A stretch of DNA of 64,000 nucleotides from Aspidiotus rigidus. Lineage: Eukaryota > Arthropoda > Insecta > Hemiptera > Diaspididae. Below the pieces are notes generated by a model that was given only the letters and a program-made list of their open reading frames with translations, was not told the DNA's origin and did no database searches. Position 1 is the stretch's first letter, and the number at the start of each line of letters is the position of its first letter. This document shows, piece by piece, positions 8,283-18,151 of the stretch. Location: positions 1,984,001 through 2,048,000 of the forward strand of contig JAVHKY010000055.1 in NCBI GenBank assembly GCA_035079385.1, given 5' to 3'. The translations under genes were made by a program, and so were the position numbers.

Positions 8283-11200
8283 TGCTAAAGCTACTATACC
8301 TGAACTGCAACCACGCCCATGGAGCTACACTCAATGCCACCGTCCTTGCTGCAAAAATGAACATAGATGCACTATGCATCACTGAACCGTACTATCCCGT
8401 TGGCACTTACACTCTAAAGTACCCAGGATGGAACTCACTGTGCGGCCCTCACGCAGCAATCCTAATACGTAAAGATATAAAACACACCCCAGGAACAACA
8501 CATCAAGATTATCACGAAGATATCATTACCACCAAAATAGGAGAAACAATCATACTCTGCACCTACGCCTCACCAAACGAAGAAATCGGAGACATCATCA
8601 CTCCACTTTACGCCTATATAAGAAAACTGAAAGACACCCCCTGTATCATCCTAGGAGACTTCAACTGTCAGACCAGTCTCATCCCTGGATACAGGACAAC
8701 CAATAGAGGAGAACAGCTTGAAGACTTACTTCACATTGCAGGACTATCCCTAGCCAACAACACACAACCTACTTGGAGAAGAGGAAAACATACAAGTATA
8801 AATGACTACATCTGTTACAAAAACACGGAAGTCAACAATTACAGAGTACTTAAAGAAGAATCCCTGTCTGACCACTTCCTGATAACTGCAAACGCCTCTG
8901 CCACTTATGAAAAAACCAAGAAATGCTTCAAAACTGATGCTAGTAAGCTATCCATTGCCATTAGAAACCTAGTGATTGCCACTCCAACACTCAATGACAC
9001 TCGAGATATTGATGGCTTTATTGAAAACCTTACAATTATGCTACAAGGATGCATTGAGAAATGCTCCACAGAAATTCCAATCAGAAAGAAGAAACCCTAC
9101 TTCTGGAAACCTGAACTGGAAACGCTGAAAAATGCACTGCGTACCCTGAACCGACGCATAAAAAGGTGTACAAATGAAGAAAGATTACATATCTACCTCT
9201 ACACAAAGAAGATGATACAAAAAGCTTATCGAAAGTTGATGCTTGAAAGTAAGTACTCTGCCTTTAGAGAACTTTGCACACAAAGCAAACCCTGGGGTAC
9301 CCCATATAAGATGCTGAAATACGTTCCCAAAACTCCCCTTCCTCTGCTTACTAGCAACACAGGAAGGAAATGTAAAACAAAGGAGGAAAGTATACAACTG
9401 CTCCTAACTGAAAAATTTCCAAAATCCAACGAAACCCTCGAGAGAAATAAATACACAGGTTCAGAGGGACCTAGCCCCAATATATCCGATGCTGAAATTA
9501 GAGAAATAGTTAGACACCTTCAAAACCACAAAGCTCCTGGTCCTGACCTACTAAACACACTTGCCATCAAAGCCCTCATAAGACATCACTCTGATGTTCT
9601 ACCGGTACTCTTCACAGAATGTCTAGCCCAAGGCTACTTCCCTAAGTCCTGGAGAAAAGGAAGAATCCTGTTCTTACATAAAACAGGTAAAGATCCAACA
9701 AAGACTGACAGCTACAGACCCCTAGCTTTGCTCTCCATTCTTGGAAAAATATTTGAACGCATCATAAACTGGCGAATTGTAGAACACTATAACACACACC
9801 AACCACTACACTCTAGACAATTCGGCTTCAGAAAGGACACTGGAACTGAAGAAGCGATACATAAAGTGGCACAAATATATAAGTGTCAATCAACTAACAA
9901 CCGTCTAACCGCGGCCATCTCGCTAGATATAAAAGGTGCATTCGACCACCTAGAGTGGAACGGAATACTTAGAGAACTTGCAGCAGCCAACACTCCACAA
10001 TACATCATCCGCACCATATCATCATATCTGGACAATAGAACAGCCCATTCTGAAGGCCAATCAGTCCGACTCGAAAGAGGATGTCCCCAAGGATCAGTGC
10101 TCGCCCCAACGCTCTGGAACATCCTCTACGATGTCTTGATAAAGAATATCTACAACGATACTACCAAGAACATTTGTGTATACGCCGACGATACAATACT
10201 TATTATAGCAGCAAACACTGCAAATGAGCTAGAAATCAAAATTAAGCAATGCATTCAGACAATAGCAGAAGAACTACAAAAAATCGGACTCCTCTTAAAT
10301 GTAGGTAAGACCGAAATACTGCTACGAAACCATCTACCATTATACGCACGAAACGGCAATGAAATGCTCACTATAAACGTAGATAACTACATACTGACCA
10401 CAAAGAAAACCATAAAATACCTAGGTATAATGCTGGACCACAAGCTAAAGTATAAAGAACACCTGAAATATATTGAAGAAAAATCCCTAAAACGCATACC
10501 CATCCTACAGAATGTGGCAAGAAACTTATACGGTTACAGCTATAAGGCTCGCAAAACTATGTTCCAGGGTCTCATCTACAGTGTAATAAAATACTGTTCA
10601 ACAGTCTGGTATGATAGACTACAACTGAAAACTTATAAGAACATAATCAGCAAAATCCAAAGACGCTGTGATATCATCATAAGCAGGGCGTATCATGACA
10701 TCAACAAAGAAACAGCAAACATCTTAGCCAATGATCCCCCACTACACCTAAAAATCTATGAAAGGTCCATCAAATGGCTACTAAAGAAAAATCTCCCAAT
10801 ACCCCACTGGGGACATCTACCGCAAGTGGAAATCGGCCCCAATGGAGAGTACACCCGAGACGACAACACACCCATATCTGGAAGCGAACTCTCCAAAGTC
10901 CTTCATAATGCCACAATAGAACAGTGGAATAACGAATGGCAAAACATCACACCTAAGAAATGGGCCCATCATCTCTACCCCACTGTATATGATCGAAGGA
11001 GAATAAAAGAGCCACCAAACTTCTGGACATCTATGGCAATCAGTGACCACGGATGTTTTAAACACTACCTAAAGAGGATAAATAAAATCCCAAATGACCA
11101 ATGCCCTTGCGGATTTGATGTTGAAAATGCAAAACATGTGTTCACTAACTGCATCCGCTTTGTCAGCAATAGACCACTCGACTGGAACAAGCTGGAAAGC

Positions 11201-11356
11201 TATCATCTACCATATCTAAATCAGGTCATGCTGAAACTCTGGAAAATAGAAAACCCTCTGTTCACCATAAAGAACACACCAACGGAAGACGATCAATTTG
11301 CGCCGAAACCAAGATACCAAACCTCTCCATCATCAACACCTACATTAATTAATTAA
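8279..11356 (+). CDS. ORF2 of element 1: APE-like endonuclease / reverse transcriptase
   Basis: 1025 residues. The ATG at 8279 overlaps the ORF1 stop as ATGA, so reinitiation after ORF1 termination is likely, as shown for SART1. Endonuclease domain at residues 1-~205: YLNCN (N9/N11), TEPYYP (E36), GDFN (126-129), IND (D176), SDH (197-199), a complete set of catalytic positions. A linker rich in Lys/Arg follows. RT domain: LDIKGAFDH (D550, motif A) and YADD (635-638, metal-binding aspartates). C-terminal zinc motif CPC...H...C at 942-958, typical of the R1 clade. Predicted job: nick the CCTAA strand and copy the RNA from the nicked end. No frameshift or stop seen. Confidence 0.93.
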   Translation: MMLKLLYLNCNHAHGATLNATVLAAKMNIDALCITEPYYPVGTYTLKYPGWNSLCGPHAAILIRKDIKHTPGTTHQDYHEDIITTKIGETIILCTYASPNEEIGDIITPLYAYIRKLKDTPCIILGDFNCQTSLIPGYRTTNRGEQLEDLLHIAGLSLANNTQPTWRRGKHTSINDYICYKNTEVNNYRVLKEESLSDHFLITANASATYEKTKKCFKTDASKLSIAIRNLVIATPTLNDTRDIDGFIENLTIMLQGCIEKCSTEIPIRKKKPYFWKPELETLKNALRTLNRRIKRCTNEERLHIYLYTKKMIQKAYRKLMLESKYSAFRELCTQSKPWGTPYKMLKYVPKTPLPLLTSNTGRKCKTKEESIQLLLTEKFPKSNETLERNKYTGSEGPSPNISDAEIREIVRHLQNHKAPGPDLLNTLAIKALIRHHSDVLPVLFTECLAQGYFPKSWRKGRILFLHKTGKDPTKTDSYRPLALLSILGKIFERIINWRIVEHYNTHQPLHSRQFGFRKDTGTEEAIHKVAQIYKCQSTNNRLTAAISLDIKGAFDHLEWNGILRELAAANTPQYIIRTISSYLDNRTAHSEGQSVRLERGCPQGSVLAPTLWNILYDVLIKNIYNDTTKNICVYADDTILIIAANTANELEIKIKQCIQTIAEELQKIGLLLNVGKTEILLRNHLPLYARNGNEMLTINVDNYILTTKKTIKYLGIMLDHKLKYKEHLKYIEEKSLKRIPILQNVARNLYGYSYKARKTMFQGLIYSVIKYCSTVWYDRLQLKTYKNIISKIQRRCDIIISRAYHDINKETANILANDPPLHLKIYERSIKWLLKKNLPIPHWGHLPQVEIGPNGEYTRDDNTPISGSELSKVLHNATIEQWNNEWQNITPKKWAHHLYPTVYDRRRIKEPPNFWTSMAISDHGCFKHYLKRINKIPNDQCPCGFDVENAKHVFTNCIRFVSNRPLDWNKLESYHLPYLNQVMLKLWKIENPLFTIKNTPTEDDQFAPKPRYQTSPSSTPTLIN

Positions 11357-11630
11357 TAAGTAACGTAAGCTAAGTACGGAATCTCCTCTACAGAGCAGAA
11401 ATCCTCCTGGATAAGACTCTGGGGGCCTCCGTGGCTGGCAAGAAGTTCATTATTTGTCAACTGCTGTCCGCAATACTGGGAGACCACTGTCTTGGCCAAT
11501 TCCCCAATACTGCGTGACATCTGTAAAACCCCCCTGCCAGGAGCGATCTTCTGGCAGGGGCTATCATATAATAATTGCATATTACGCGGAATACACTTGC
11601 GCCAGGGAGAAAGTTCCCATTGGCGAACCC

Positions 11631-11633
<3 letters not shown>
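11357..11633 (+). other. 3' UTR of element 1
   Basis: 277 nt between ORF2 and poly(A), carrying the two 3'-terminal hairpins described separately. Identical in layout to the 3' UTRs of elements 3 and 5. Confidence 0.85.
11531..11625 (+). promoter_or_regulatory. 3'-terminal twin RNA hairpins of element 1
   Basis: Hairpin 1: 13-bp stem 11531-11543 with 11548-11560, loop CGAT. Hairpin 2: CGCCA (11600-11604) with TGGCG (11621-11625), inner GGGA with TCCC, loop GAAAGT, two-base bulge AT. Families B and C have different stem bases but the same pairing and the same loops, so the structure is conserved by compensatory change. For SART1 the 3' UTR is known to be needed for recognition by its own RT; the same role is inferred here. 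Confidence 0.8.
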
Positions 11634-11667
<34 letters not shown>

Positions 11668-11669
<2 letters not shown>

Positions 11670-11680
11670 TTAGGTTAGGT
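11668..11680 (+). repeat. telomeric TTAGG spacer, 13 nt
   Basis: GGTTAGGTTAGGT between the poly(A) of element 1 and a truncated family-C copy. Confidence 0.9.
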
Positions 11681-12255
11681 CACCATCACACCGCAATCGG
11701 CTGTCCTGTTACTGGGGAAGGCGGTTATCTCCCTGTAACCATCGACCAAAAGTGGAGTACTGGACATGCCCTGCGGACCTTCTCTTCCTACTATTACAGG
11801 TATAGAAGTAAGATTGTTAATCACCATATAATTTTACAATTGTAATATTTATTTAACACTTAATATTATTGTAATTATTATTAGGTCCCCTCTACCCCAC
11901 TTATCTAGGGATATGTAGAGGAGTCCCCCCCGGTATTGTACCTCCCAACCTACTTTTTCTCCTCTCAGCCGCCCCGAGATCATTGTTAGATCAGACGGGG
12001 CAACTGAGTGGATGATTAACAGCCGAAGTAAAAAAGGGAAACCCGTCCAGTGCATAAGTCAACTTGACAAGTCTCTGCGGGCAACCTTTGAGTATGGAAG
12101 CACTAACCATAAATTACACTTAAGATGATAAAACCCCTTGCAGTGAGCGATCTCGCTGCAAGGGCTAGTTTATAATATTGTCTTTTCCGCGTAATATACT
12201 CGCCCCACCGAGAAAGTTCGGACTGGGGAACCCCAAAAAAAAAAAAAAAAAAAAA
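11681..12255 (+). mobile_element. 5'-truncated family-C element (3' UTR only)
   Basis: The ~554 nt before the poly(A) (12235-12255) match 34948-35502, the distal 3' UTR of element 4, with small differences (for example CCAACC against CCATCC and a shorter C run). No coding sequence remains. Truncation falls in the third 170-bp repeat of the family-C 3' UTR. Ordinary 5' truncation during target-primed reverse transcription explains it. The twin hairpins are at 12135-12164 and 12203-12228. Confidence 0.88.
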
Positions 12256-12269
12256 GGTTAGGTTAGGTT
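12256..12269 (+). repeat. telomeric TTAGG spacer, 14 nt
   Basis: GGTTAGGTTAGGTT between the truncated family-C copy and element 2. Confidence 0.9.
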
Positions 12270-12379
12270 CCCCCTCCGGGGGGCGTATCAGGGGGCCCTG
12301 ATGCGTCACCAAGTGTTTCCACAACCTTGCCGCGGTGAGGGGGCTCAAGATCACAAGGATCGACTAATAGTGGAAATGC
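12270..12379 (+). ncRNA. candidate HDV-like ribozyme of element 2
   Basis: Same strand order and spacing as at 5514: CCCCCUC with GAGGGGG, UUUCCAC with GUGGAAA (12370-12376), P3 ACC/GGU around UUGCCGC, GAUC/GAUC P4, and GACUAAUA as J4/2. Its presence in a family with diverged ORFs does not by itself show selection, because this region has probably been exchanged between families. Confidence 0.48.
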
Positions 12380-13103
12380 TCGCATGGTTTTTCACCCCAT
12401 GTATGACTGTCACAATCCCAAATCATCAATCCTTCCTTCACACATCCGCAGGGAAGCAATCACACTTACCCTGTCCTAAATTCCCCATTCCCCACTCCTC
12501 TGTCGTGAGCCGCGGGACAACTCACCATCCCGCGGATGTCTTGTGAGGGCCAAGTCTGGGAAAGAAATCTCGCGCTTTCCTGTAGCCCAAGCGGGAAACA
12601 AGGCTCTCGATCACCAGGGAATGATGGACTGGGGTTACGTACTGCCTGCAGCCTTCACGTCCACCAAGGGTTAAGTACTGCTGCTCACCTAGTCCTCTCT
12701 TGGCGGAGTCTGGATGAAGTGGGCAGCCTTCACTTCCAGAAGTGGGTTACGTACTGCCTGTGGGCCTTCACGTCCTGGACCAACATCTCCCACTCACTCT
12801 TCACCAAAGTCGCCGGGAGAGTCACCCCTCGGCGCAGTCTTCTGGGTGTCTCTACTGGGATGCCCCTTGCTCCTGTAACTCTAGGGCTCAGAGAGTAGAG
12901 ACTGTGCTTCAATGTACACCCGCTTCACCCCAAATCGTCACGTCAATCCTAGGGTACCTGGCCAAGGGATGCATGGCTGAGACGTATGTCAGTCTACAGG
13001 GAACCTGCAGATATCTCCCGTCCTCTGCAGTATAATTGGGACATCCGGGTACGACGCACTGCCCGGGGGTAGACTATTTCGTTCTTACTCGTGGGAACCA
13101 CAT
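12270..13103 (+). promoter_or_regulatory. 5' UTR of element 2
   Basis: 834 nt. The first ~330 bases differ from element 1 by about one single-base indel and one substitution by eye. Divergence from family A rises towards the ORF1 start (an extra A near 12935; CCGGGTACG against CCAGGTACG). It includes the same TTACGTACTGC/CCTTCACGTCC minisatellite. Confidence 0.75.
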
Positions 13104-15146
13104 ATGTATTTTGAATCCTCCTCCTCCTCGATTACTCACACTGGATCACCGATCTCGAACCTGAACGCCCAGGACCAAGCGGCTGACGTTCAGATGTCCA
13201 CCCCGCAAGAAAGGGAGACTACCTTGCCGCCACAAGGCCCGTCTCAACACATCAATGACCTACACAGCATCATCTCCTCATCTGATGATGATCGCAGTAC
13301 CTCCTCAACCACCCTCACGCAATTATCTCACTCGCAGAAGAAAAAGAAGATGACCAACCACCACCCGCCTCCAGCGTACAAAGCGGCCAAAGACCATCTG
13401 AAGCGACTGAGGAACCTCGGAATAAACAACTTCTCTGAAACCGGGATCGACTACTGGGAGATGAAAAGAACAAATGAGACGGCGGTTGAACATAAAGCGC
13501 GCCGACAACACGAATGTACACAAATGGCAGCGTACATTACAACCTTGGAGGAGAAACGTGGACTCTCCAAAAAGAACACAAGCCCCAACCAGGACTCCAC
13601 TCCAAGCTGCATCCTTGGATCTGGAAACAAATCGCTGGCTGTAATGCTGTCCGACATCAACGCCAGTCAACACAAAGCCGCCAGCAGCAAGAGCAGCTCT
13701 ACTACAACTTCAACCTTGAACCGAAAAAGGCCATTTACCGAAACCACACCAGACAGTGAAATCGAATCTCTGAAGAAAGACCTCCATCACGAAAGGAAGG
13801 CTAGGAGAGAACTTGCTGACAAAGTCACGGCCATGACAAAGAAAATGGCCGGACTAGTAAATACCATCCAAGAGCTGACACGTCAGCTGAATGACCGACC
13901 CCCCCTCTCGTCAACTTCAGCTACACAGAAAGAAAACAACGCCTCTGATCTTACCCCTGAGATTAAAAAACTGGTTGAGTCTATACTACAACCAATAATC
14001 AAAACACTAACTGACTCCCAATCCAACAACGCTGCCCTAGACAAGAAGAAAAAGAAGAATCAACCAGCGACAACAGAAGCTGCTAATCCAGCGAAAACAT
14101 ACGCCAATGTAGCTGCTCCCAATGTAGCCTCCACATCCACTGCACAAATTGTGGGCAGCGGACCAGCAACCACACACCTCAGAAAGGTGGCAGCGGCACA
14201 CGCAGCTAAATCCAACGACACCAATGCCTCCAGCAGCACCATTGTACAAACAGCTGTAGAGGAAGAATTCCAGCTCCAACGCTCCGAAAGACGACGCCGA
14301 GCTAAGAAACAACAGCGAAAAGAAAAACCATCCGAAACAACCCCTGCTAAACCAAAAAAGCAGAAGAAACGCCTCCCCTCCTCCCAGAAGCAGGATCCGC
14401 GGAATGTTCTCCTACTCCCCTCACAGGAAATCCCAAATGTTCTGCAAAAACTGCAGAACATGCCAGAAGCGGATCCAGTCAAGTTGGGAGTGAAACGTCA
14501 TGTGCCATTCCCCTCCGGCGCAGTCTTAGTCTCCTGCGCCACTGAGACTCAAGCTAATAGTCTCCGTAATATCACCACCAACATCGGCATAGCTGAGAAG
14601 ATAGTGGCTACAAGAATGCCAGAAGTGCGCATTCATGGCATTCACGCCAACATAACCACCGAGGAGATCGCCCGCCGAATCACTGCAAAGTTTCATGAAA
14701 CTCCCCAATCCATCCAGCTATTCCCCAGCAAATCAACCAAACACCCTGGTTCTAAATTTGCGGTAGTCACTACCTCTCTAAAACTAAGGGAGAACATGGC
14801 CAAACATAACACCATACGTCTGGGATGGACCATGTGTCGTATTGATACAAGCATTGTCGTCAAGCGCTGCCCCACATGCAACCTCCTGGGCCACTCTGCC
14901 CAGAAATGCACCAAAATGGATACCCCAGCCATGGAAGACGAACAAACCACCTCCCAGCCAACTTGCGGAGACTGCAAAAATTTCAATGAGCTGAGAAAGA
15001 AGACCCAAGGCTCTTCCATCATTAAGTCTAAACTGAGACCTACCAACCACGGCACAGGCAGTAAGAACTGCCCTACACTCCTCGCCTTCCAGAGGAAAGC
15101 TCTACCAACCCGCCCATCCCAGGCTACTCCACCGGCAACACAATGA
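13104..15146 (+). CDS. ORF1 of element 2: Gag-like protein
   Basis: 680 residues. ATG at 13104 follows GGGAACCACAT at the position corresponding to the ORF1 start in the other families. Seen: a Ser/Thr-rich N-terminus; a region resembling family-A ORF1 around KAAKDHLKRLRNLGINNFSE; a heptad-like charged segment at residues ~220-264 (coiled coil); a long Lys-rich stretch; and a CCHC knuckle at C589, C592, H597, C602, followed by a second Cys/His cluster starting CGDC. Predicted RNA-binding Gag-like protein. The stop overlaps the ORF2 ATG. Confidence 0.9.
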   Translation: MYFESSSSSITHTGSPISNLNAQDQAADVQMSTPQERETTLPPQGPSQHINDLHSIISSSDDDRSTSSTTLTQLSHSQKKKKMTNHHPPPAYKAAKDHLKRLRNLGINNFSETGIDYWEMKRTNETAVEHKARRQHECTQMAAYITTLEEKRGLSKKNTSPNQDSTPSCILGSGNKSLAVMLSDINASQHKAASSKSSSTTTSTLNRKRPFTETTPDSEIESLKKDLHHERKARRELADKVTAMTKKMAGLVNTIQELTRQLNDRPPLSSTSATQKENNASDLTPEIKKLVESILQPIIKTLTDSQSNNAALDKKKKKNQPATTEAANPAKTYANVAAPNVASTSTAQIVGSGPATTHLRKVAAAHAAKSNDTNASSSTIVQTAVEEEFQLQRSERRRRAKKQQRKEKPSETTPAKPKKQKKRLPSSQKQDPRNVLLLPSQEIPNVLQKLQNMPEADPVKLGVKRHVPFPSGAVLVSCATETQANSLRNITTNIGIAEKIVATRMPEVRIHGIHANITTEEIARRITAKFHETPQSIQLFPSKSTKHPGSKFAVVTTSLKLRENMAKHNTIRLGWTMCRIDTSIVVKRCPTCNLLGHSAQKCTKMDTPAMEDEQTTSQPTCGDCKNFNELRKKTQGSSIIKSKLRPTNHGTGSKNCPTLLAFQRKALPTRPSQATPPATQ

Positions 15147-18100
15147 GCACAGCAAAACACCTGCAGATACTCTATCTAAACTGCAATCACGCGCAGGCAG
15201 CTACCCTGAATGCGGCTGTAGTGGCGGCAGAGAGAAACGCAGACATATTATGTCTAACAGAGCCTTATTACCCTTCTGGATGCGACACCATTAGGGCTCC
15301 TGGCTGGGATACACTCTGCCTACCACGCTGTGCACTTCTGGTCAGAAAAGACATAGAACACACGCCAAGACCAGTCATCCACCCTGACATCATCTCTACT
15401 CAGATTGGTAATGCAGTCATTCACTGCTGCTATGCCTCCCCGAGCGAAGAAATCCAAGATCTCCTAGACCCACTGTGTGCTTACCTCATGCAACATCGCA
15501 ACAAACCAACTATAGTACTAGGAGACTTCAACTGTCGCACAGGCCTCATTCCCGGCTATCATACCAATGAGAGAGGAGCCCAGTTTGAGGACTTTGCAGT
15601 ACTATGCGACTTACAGTTGGCAAACAACTCACAACCAACCTGGAGACGCAGCACTCACTCCACAGTGAACGATTACATAAGCTACAAAGGTGTAACTGTG
15701 AACAACTTTGCAGTACTCGAGGACGATTCACACTCTGATCACTACTTCATCTCCGCCAGTGCGACTATGGACATCCCAAAAAAGGAGAAGATATACAGTA
15801 CCGATGGTGATAAACTGTCGAGAGCTATCCGCAACCTAGCAATAGAAGAGCCAGCATTACACTCCACAGACGAAGTTGATGGTTTCCTCAGCAACCTGAC
15901 AGCAATGATCCAAGGCTGCATCAAGACTGCATCCAAGGAAATCACCATCAGAAAAAAGAAACCTCCTTTCTGGTGCGCTGAACTAGAAACCATCAAACGC
16001 TCTCTAAAGATGATAGAGCGACGAATAAAGCGCACCAAAGTCTCCACAAACATCAGCATCCTGTTATGCGCACGACTGCTGCTACGCCAAACTTTTCGGA
16101 AAATGGTGCTACGCAACAAATATGACACCTTTCGTGAGTTTTGTACCCAGTCAACACCATGGGGCATTCCGTACAAACTCACAAAACATACACCACCAAA
16201 ACCTATACCCCTGCTAATCAGTGTCAACGGCGTACAATGCAGCTCTAAAGAGGAAAGCATCAAGCTTCTCCTCACCGAAAAGTTCCCACAATCAACGCAG
16301 CAACTGAACAGGGATATGCACATTGGCACCCCTGCTCCTAGTCCACTGATCACTGCGGAAGAAGTGACAGATATCATCAAAAGACTTCCCAACAACAAGG
16401 CTCCTGGTCCTGACTGCATCAACACCAAAGCAGTAAAAGCCCTGAACAAGCACCACCCAAAAATTCTACCAGCACTCTTCACTAGCTGTCTCTCGCTGGG
16501 CTACTTTCCTCGACTGTGGAGGGAAGGAAGAGCAGTCTTCATCCATAAGCCCGGCAAAGACCCAGCAATCACAGGCAGTTACCGCCCGCTCACCCTCCTC
16601 TCCACCCTTGGAAAGGTGTACGAGCGTGTAATTAATTGCAGGATCACGGAGCACTATGCTGTGTACCAACCTCTACACCATCGTCAATACGGATTTCGTA
16701 AAGGTATCGGCACGGAGCTGGCATTACATCAAGCCTGCAGCCTCTTCAAGGCTGAACAAGGCGCGCATAGAGCCACGGCAGCTATATCCCTCGATATCAA
16801 AGGAGCGTTCGACCACATCGAATGGAATGGTATCTTGGAGCAGCTTGCCGTGGCAAAAGTCCCCCACTACCTGGTGAGTACTATCTCATCATACCTCTGC
16901 GACCGCACGGTACACTCAGAGGGGCAGTCAATAACACTAGAGAGAGGATGCCCACAGGGCTCAGTTCTTGCACCGACCCTCTGGAACATCCTCTACGACC
17001 TAATCATAAACAAGATTGAGAAAACCTACCCTAACATCTGCGTCTACGCCGACGACACATTGATAATTACATCAGGTGACTCTGCACAGGAGCTGGAGGA
17101 GAAAGTACAGCAATGCATCATCACTGTCGCTAAATACCTCCTAGAAAATGGACTCCTCCTCAACGTGGGGAAAACTGAAATCCTTCTTAGAAATCAACTG
17201 CCCCTCTACCAGCGTCCAGATCGTCGGGAAGCCTTACACTTCAATGTGCTTAACCATGACATCAAAACACGTGATGCGATAAAAGTCCTCGGAGTAATGC
17301 TAGACCACAAACTCAACTTCAAAGTTCATCTTCATTACATGGAAGAAAAGATGATGAAGCGAATACCCATCATACAAAACCTTGCGCGCAACTTGTACGG
17401 CTACAGCTTCAAGGCGCGCAAGGTTATGTTCCAGGGGCTCATATTCTCCTTGGTAAAATATTGCTCCTCAGTATGGTACCACAAACTACAACTCAAAACT
17501 TATCGAAAGATAATTGAGAAAGTCCAACGCCGCTGCGACGTCATCAGTAGCAGGAGCTACAGCGACGTAAGCTCTCAGGTTGCAAGTGTGCTAGCAGCCA
17601 GCCCACCAGTCCACCTTCAGATCATTGAACGATCGGTGAAATGGTTGCTGTCGAAAGGTAGGCCAGTTCACCACTGGGGACATTTACCCCAGATCAATGC
17701 TGATGAAGACGGTGGCCTCCTGCTTGAAGGAAGCCCAGCCTCCTTTGCAGAGGTCTCAAAGGCCTTCAAAATAGCCACCACCAAAGAATGGGATAGAACG
17801 TGGAAATCCATCGAGCCAAAGAAGTGGCCCCAGAGACTATTCCCATCAGTGTACGACCGACTAAAGATCAAGGAGCCACCCACATTCTGGACCTCACAAG
17901 CGATCACAGACCACGGCTGTTTTAAAGCATATCTCTATAACAGAAAGAGGACGGACTGCAACCTGTGCCCGTGCAACTCTGGCGACACCGAGACTGCTGA
18001 GCACGCATTCACAGAATGCATCCGATTCGTTGATGGCCGTCCTATGGAATGGGAAAAGACAGCAGAGTACCACCTCTCATACATGCAGAAAGTGGTACTG

Positions 18101-18151
18101 AAGATGTGGAAGTTGGAAAATCCCAACTTCCGCATCAAAAACCAGGATTGA
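15143..18151 (+). CDS. ORF2 of element 2: endonuclease / reverse transcriptase
   Basis: 1002 residues, ATGA overlap with ORF1. The endonuclease has YLNCNHA, LTEPYYP, VLGDFNC, VNDYISY and SDHYFI, so all catalytic positions are present. The RT has LDIKGAFDH (D551) and YADD at 635-638, the same residue number as family A. The C-terminal zinc motif CPC...H-x4-C near residue 945-965 is present. No disruption seen. Function inferred from family: TTAGG-targeted nicking and cDNA synthesis. Confidence 0.93.
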   Translation: MSTAKHLQILYLNCNHAQAATLNAAVVAAERNADILCLTEPYYPSGCDTIRAPGWDTLCLPRCALLVRKDIEHTPRPVIHPDIISTQIGNAVIHCCYASPSEEIQDLLDPLCAYLMQHRNKPTIVLGDFNCRTGLIPGYHTNERGAQFEDFAVLCDLQLANNSQPTWRRSTHSTVNDYISYKGVTVNNFAVLEDDSHSDHYFISASATMDIPKKEKIYSTDGDKLSRAIRNLAIEEPALHSTDEVDGFLSNLTAMIQGCIKTASKEITIRKKKPPFWCAELETIKRSLKMIERRIKRTKVSTNISILLCARLLLRQTFRKMVLRNKYDTFREFCTQSTPWGIPYKLTKHTPPKPIPLLISVNGVQCSSKEESIKLLLTEKFPQSTQQLNRDMHIGTPAPSPLITAEEVTDIIKRLPNNKAPGPDCINTKAVKALNKHHPKILPALFTSCLSLGYFPRLWREGRAVFIHKPGKDPAITGSYRPLTLLSTLGKVYERVINCRITEHYAVYQPLHHRQYGFRKGIGTELALHQACSLFKAEQGAHRATAAISLDIKGAFDHIEWNGILEQLAVAKVPHYLVSTISSYLCDRTVHSEGQSITLERGCPQGSVLAPTLWNILYDLIINKIEKTYPNICVYADDTLIITSGDSAQELEEKVQQCIITVAKYLLENGLLLNVGKTEILLRNQLPLYQRPDRREALHFNVLNHDIKTRDAIKVLGVMLDHKLNFKVHLHYMEEKMMKRIPIIQNLARNLYGYSFKARKVMFQGLIFSLVKYCSSVWYHKLQLKTYRKIIEKVQRRCDVISSRSYSDVSSQVASVLAASPPVHLQIIERSVKWLLSKGRPVHHWGHLPQINADEDGGLLLEGSPASFAEVSKAFKIATTKEWDRTWKSIEPKKWPQRLFPSVYDRLKIKEPPTFWTSQAITDHGCFKAYLYNRKRTDCNLCPCNSGDTETAEHAFTECIRFVDGRPMEWEKTAEYHLSYMQKVVLKMWKLENPNFRIKNQD

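Larger units (their letters stand above)
1633..11667 (+). mobile_element. Element 1: full-length TRAS-like non-LTR retrotransposon, family A, with three tandem 5' units
   Basis: A complete element inserted in TTAGG repeats. It begins with CCCCCTCCGGGGGGCG directly after the telomeric spacer and ends in a 34-nt poly(A) (11634-11667) followed by GGTTAGG. Order: three 1.29-1.30 kb tandem units (1633-5513), a body 5' UTR (5514-6344), ORF1, ORF2 overlapping ORF1 by four bases, a 277-nt 3' UTR and poly(A). Insertion between CC and TAA on the C-rich strand, with poly(A) joined to GG, is the TRAS-type orientation as I know it. Both ORFs are intact and differ from element 3 by only a few residues, so this copy is young and possibly active. 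Assignment to the R1 clade rests on the domain layout and motifs; the name TRAS-like is inferred from target and orientation. Confidence 0.9.
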
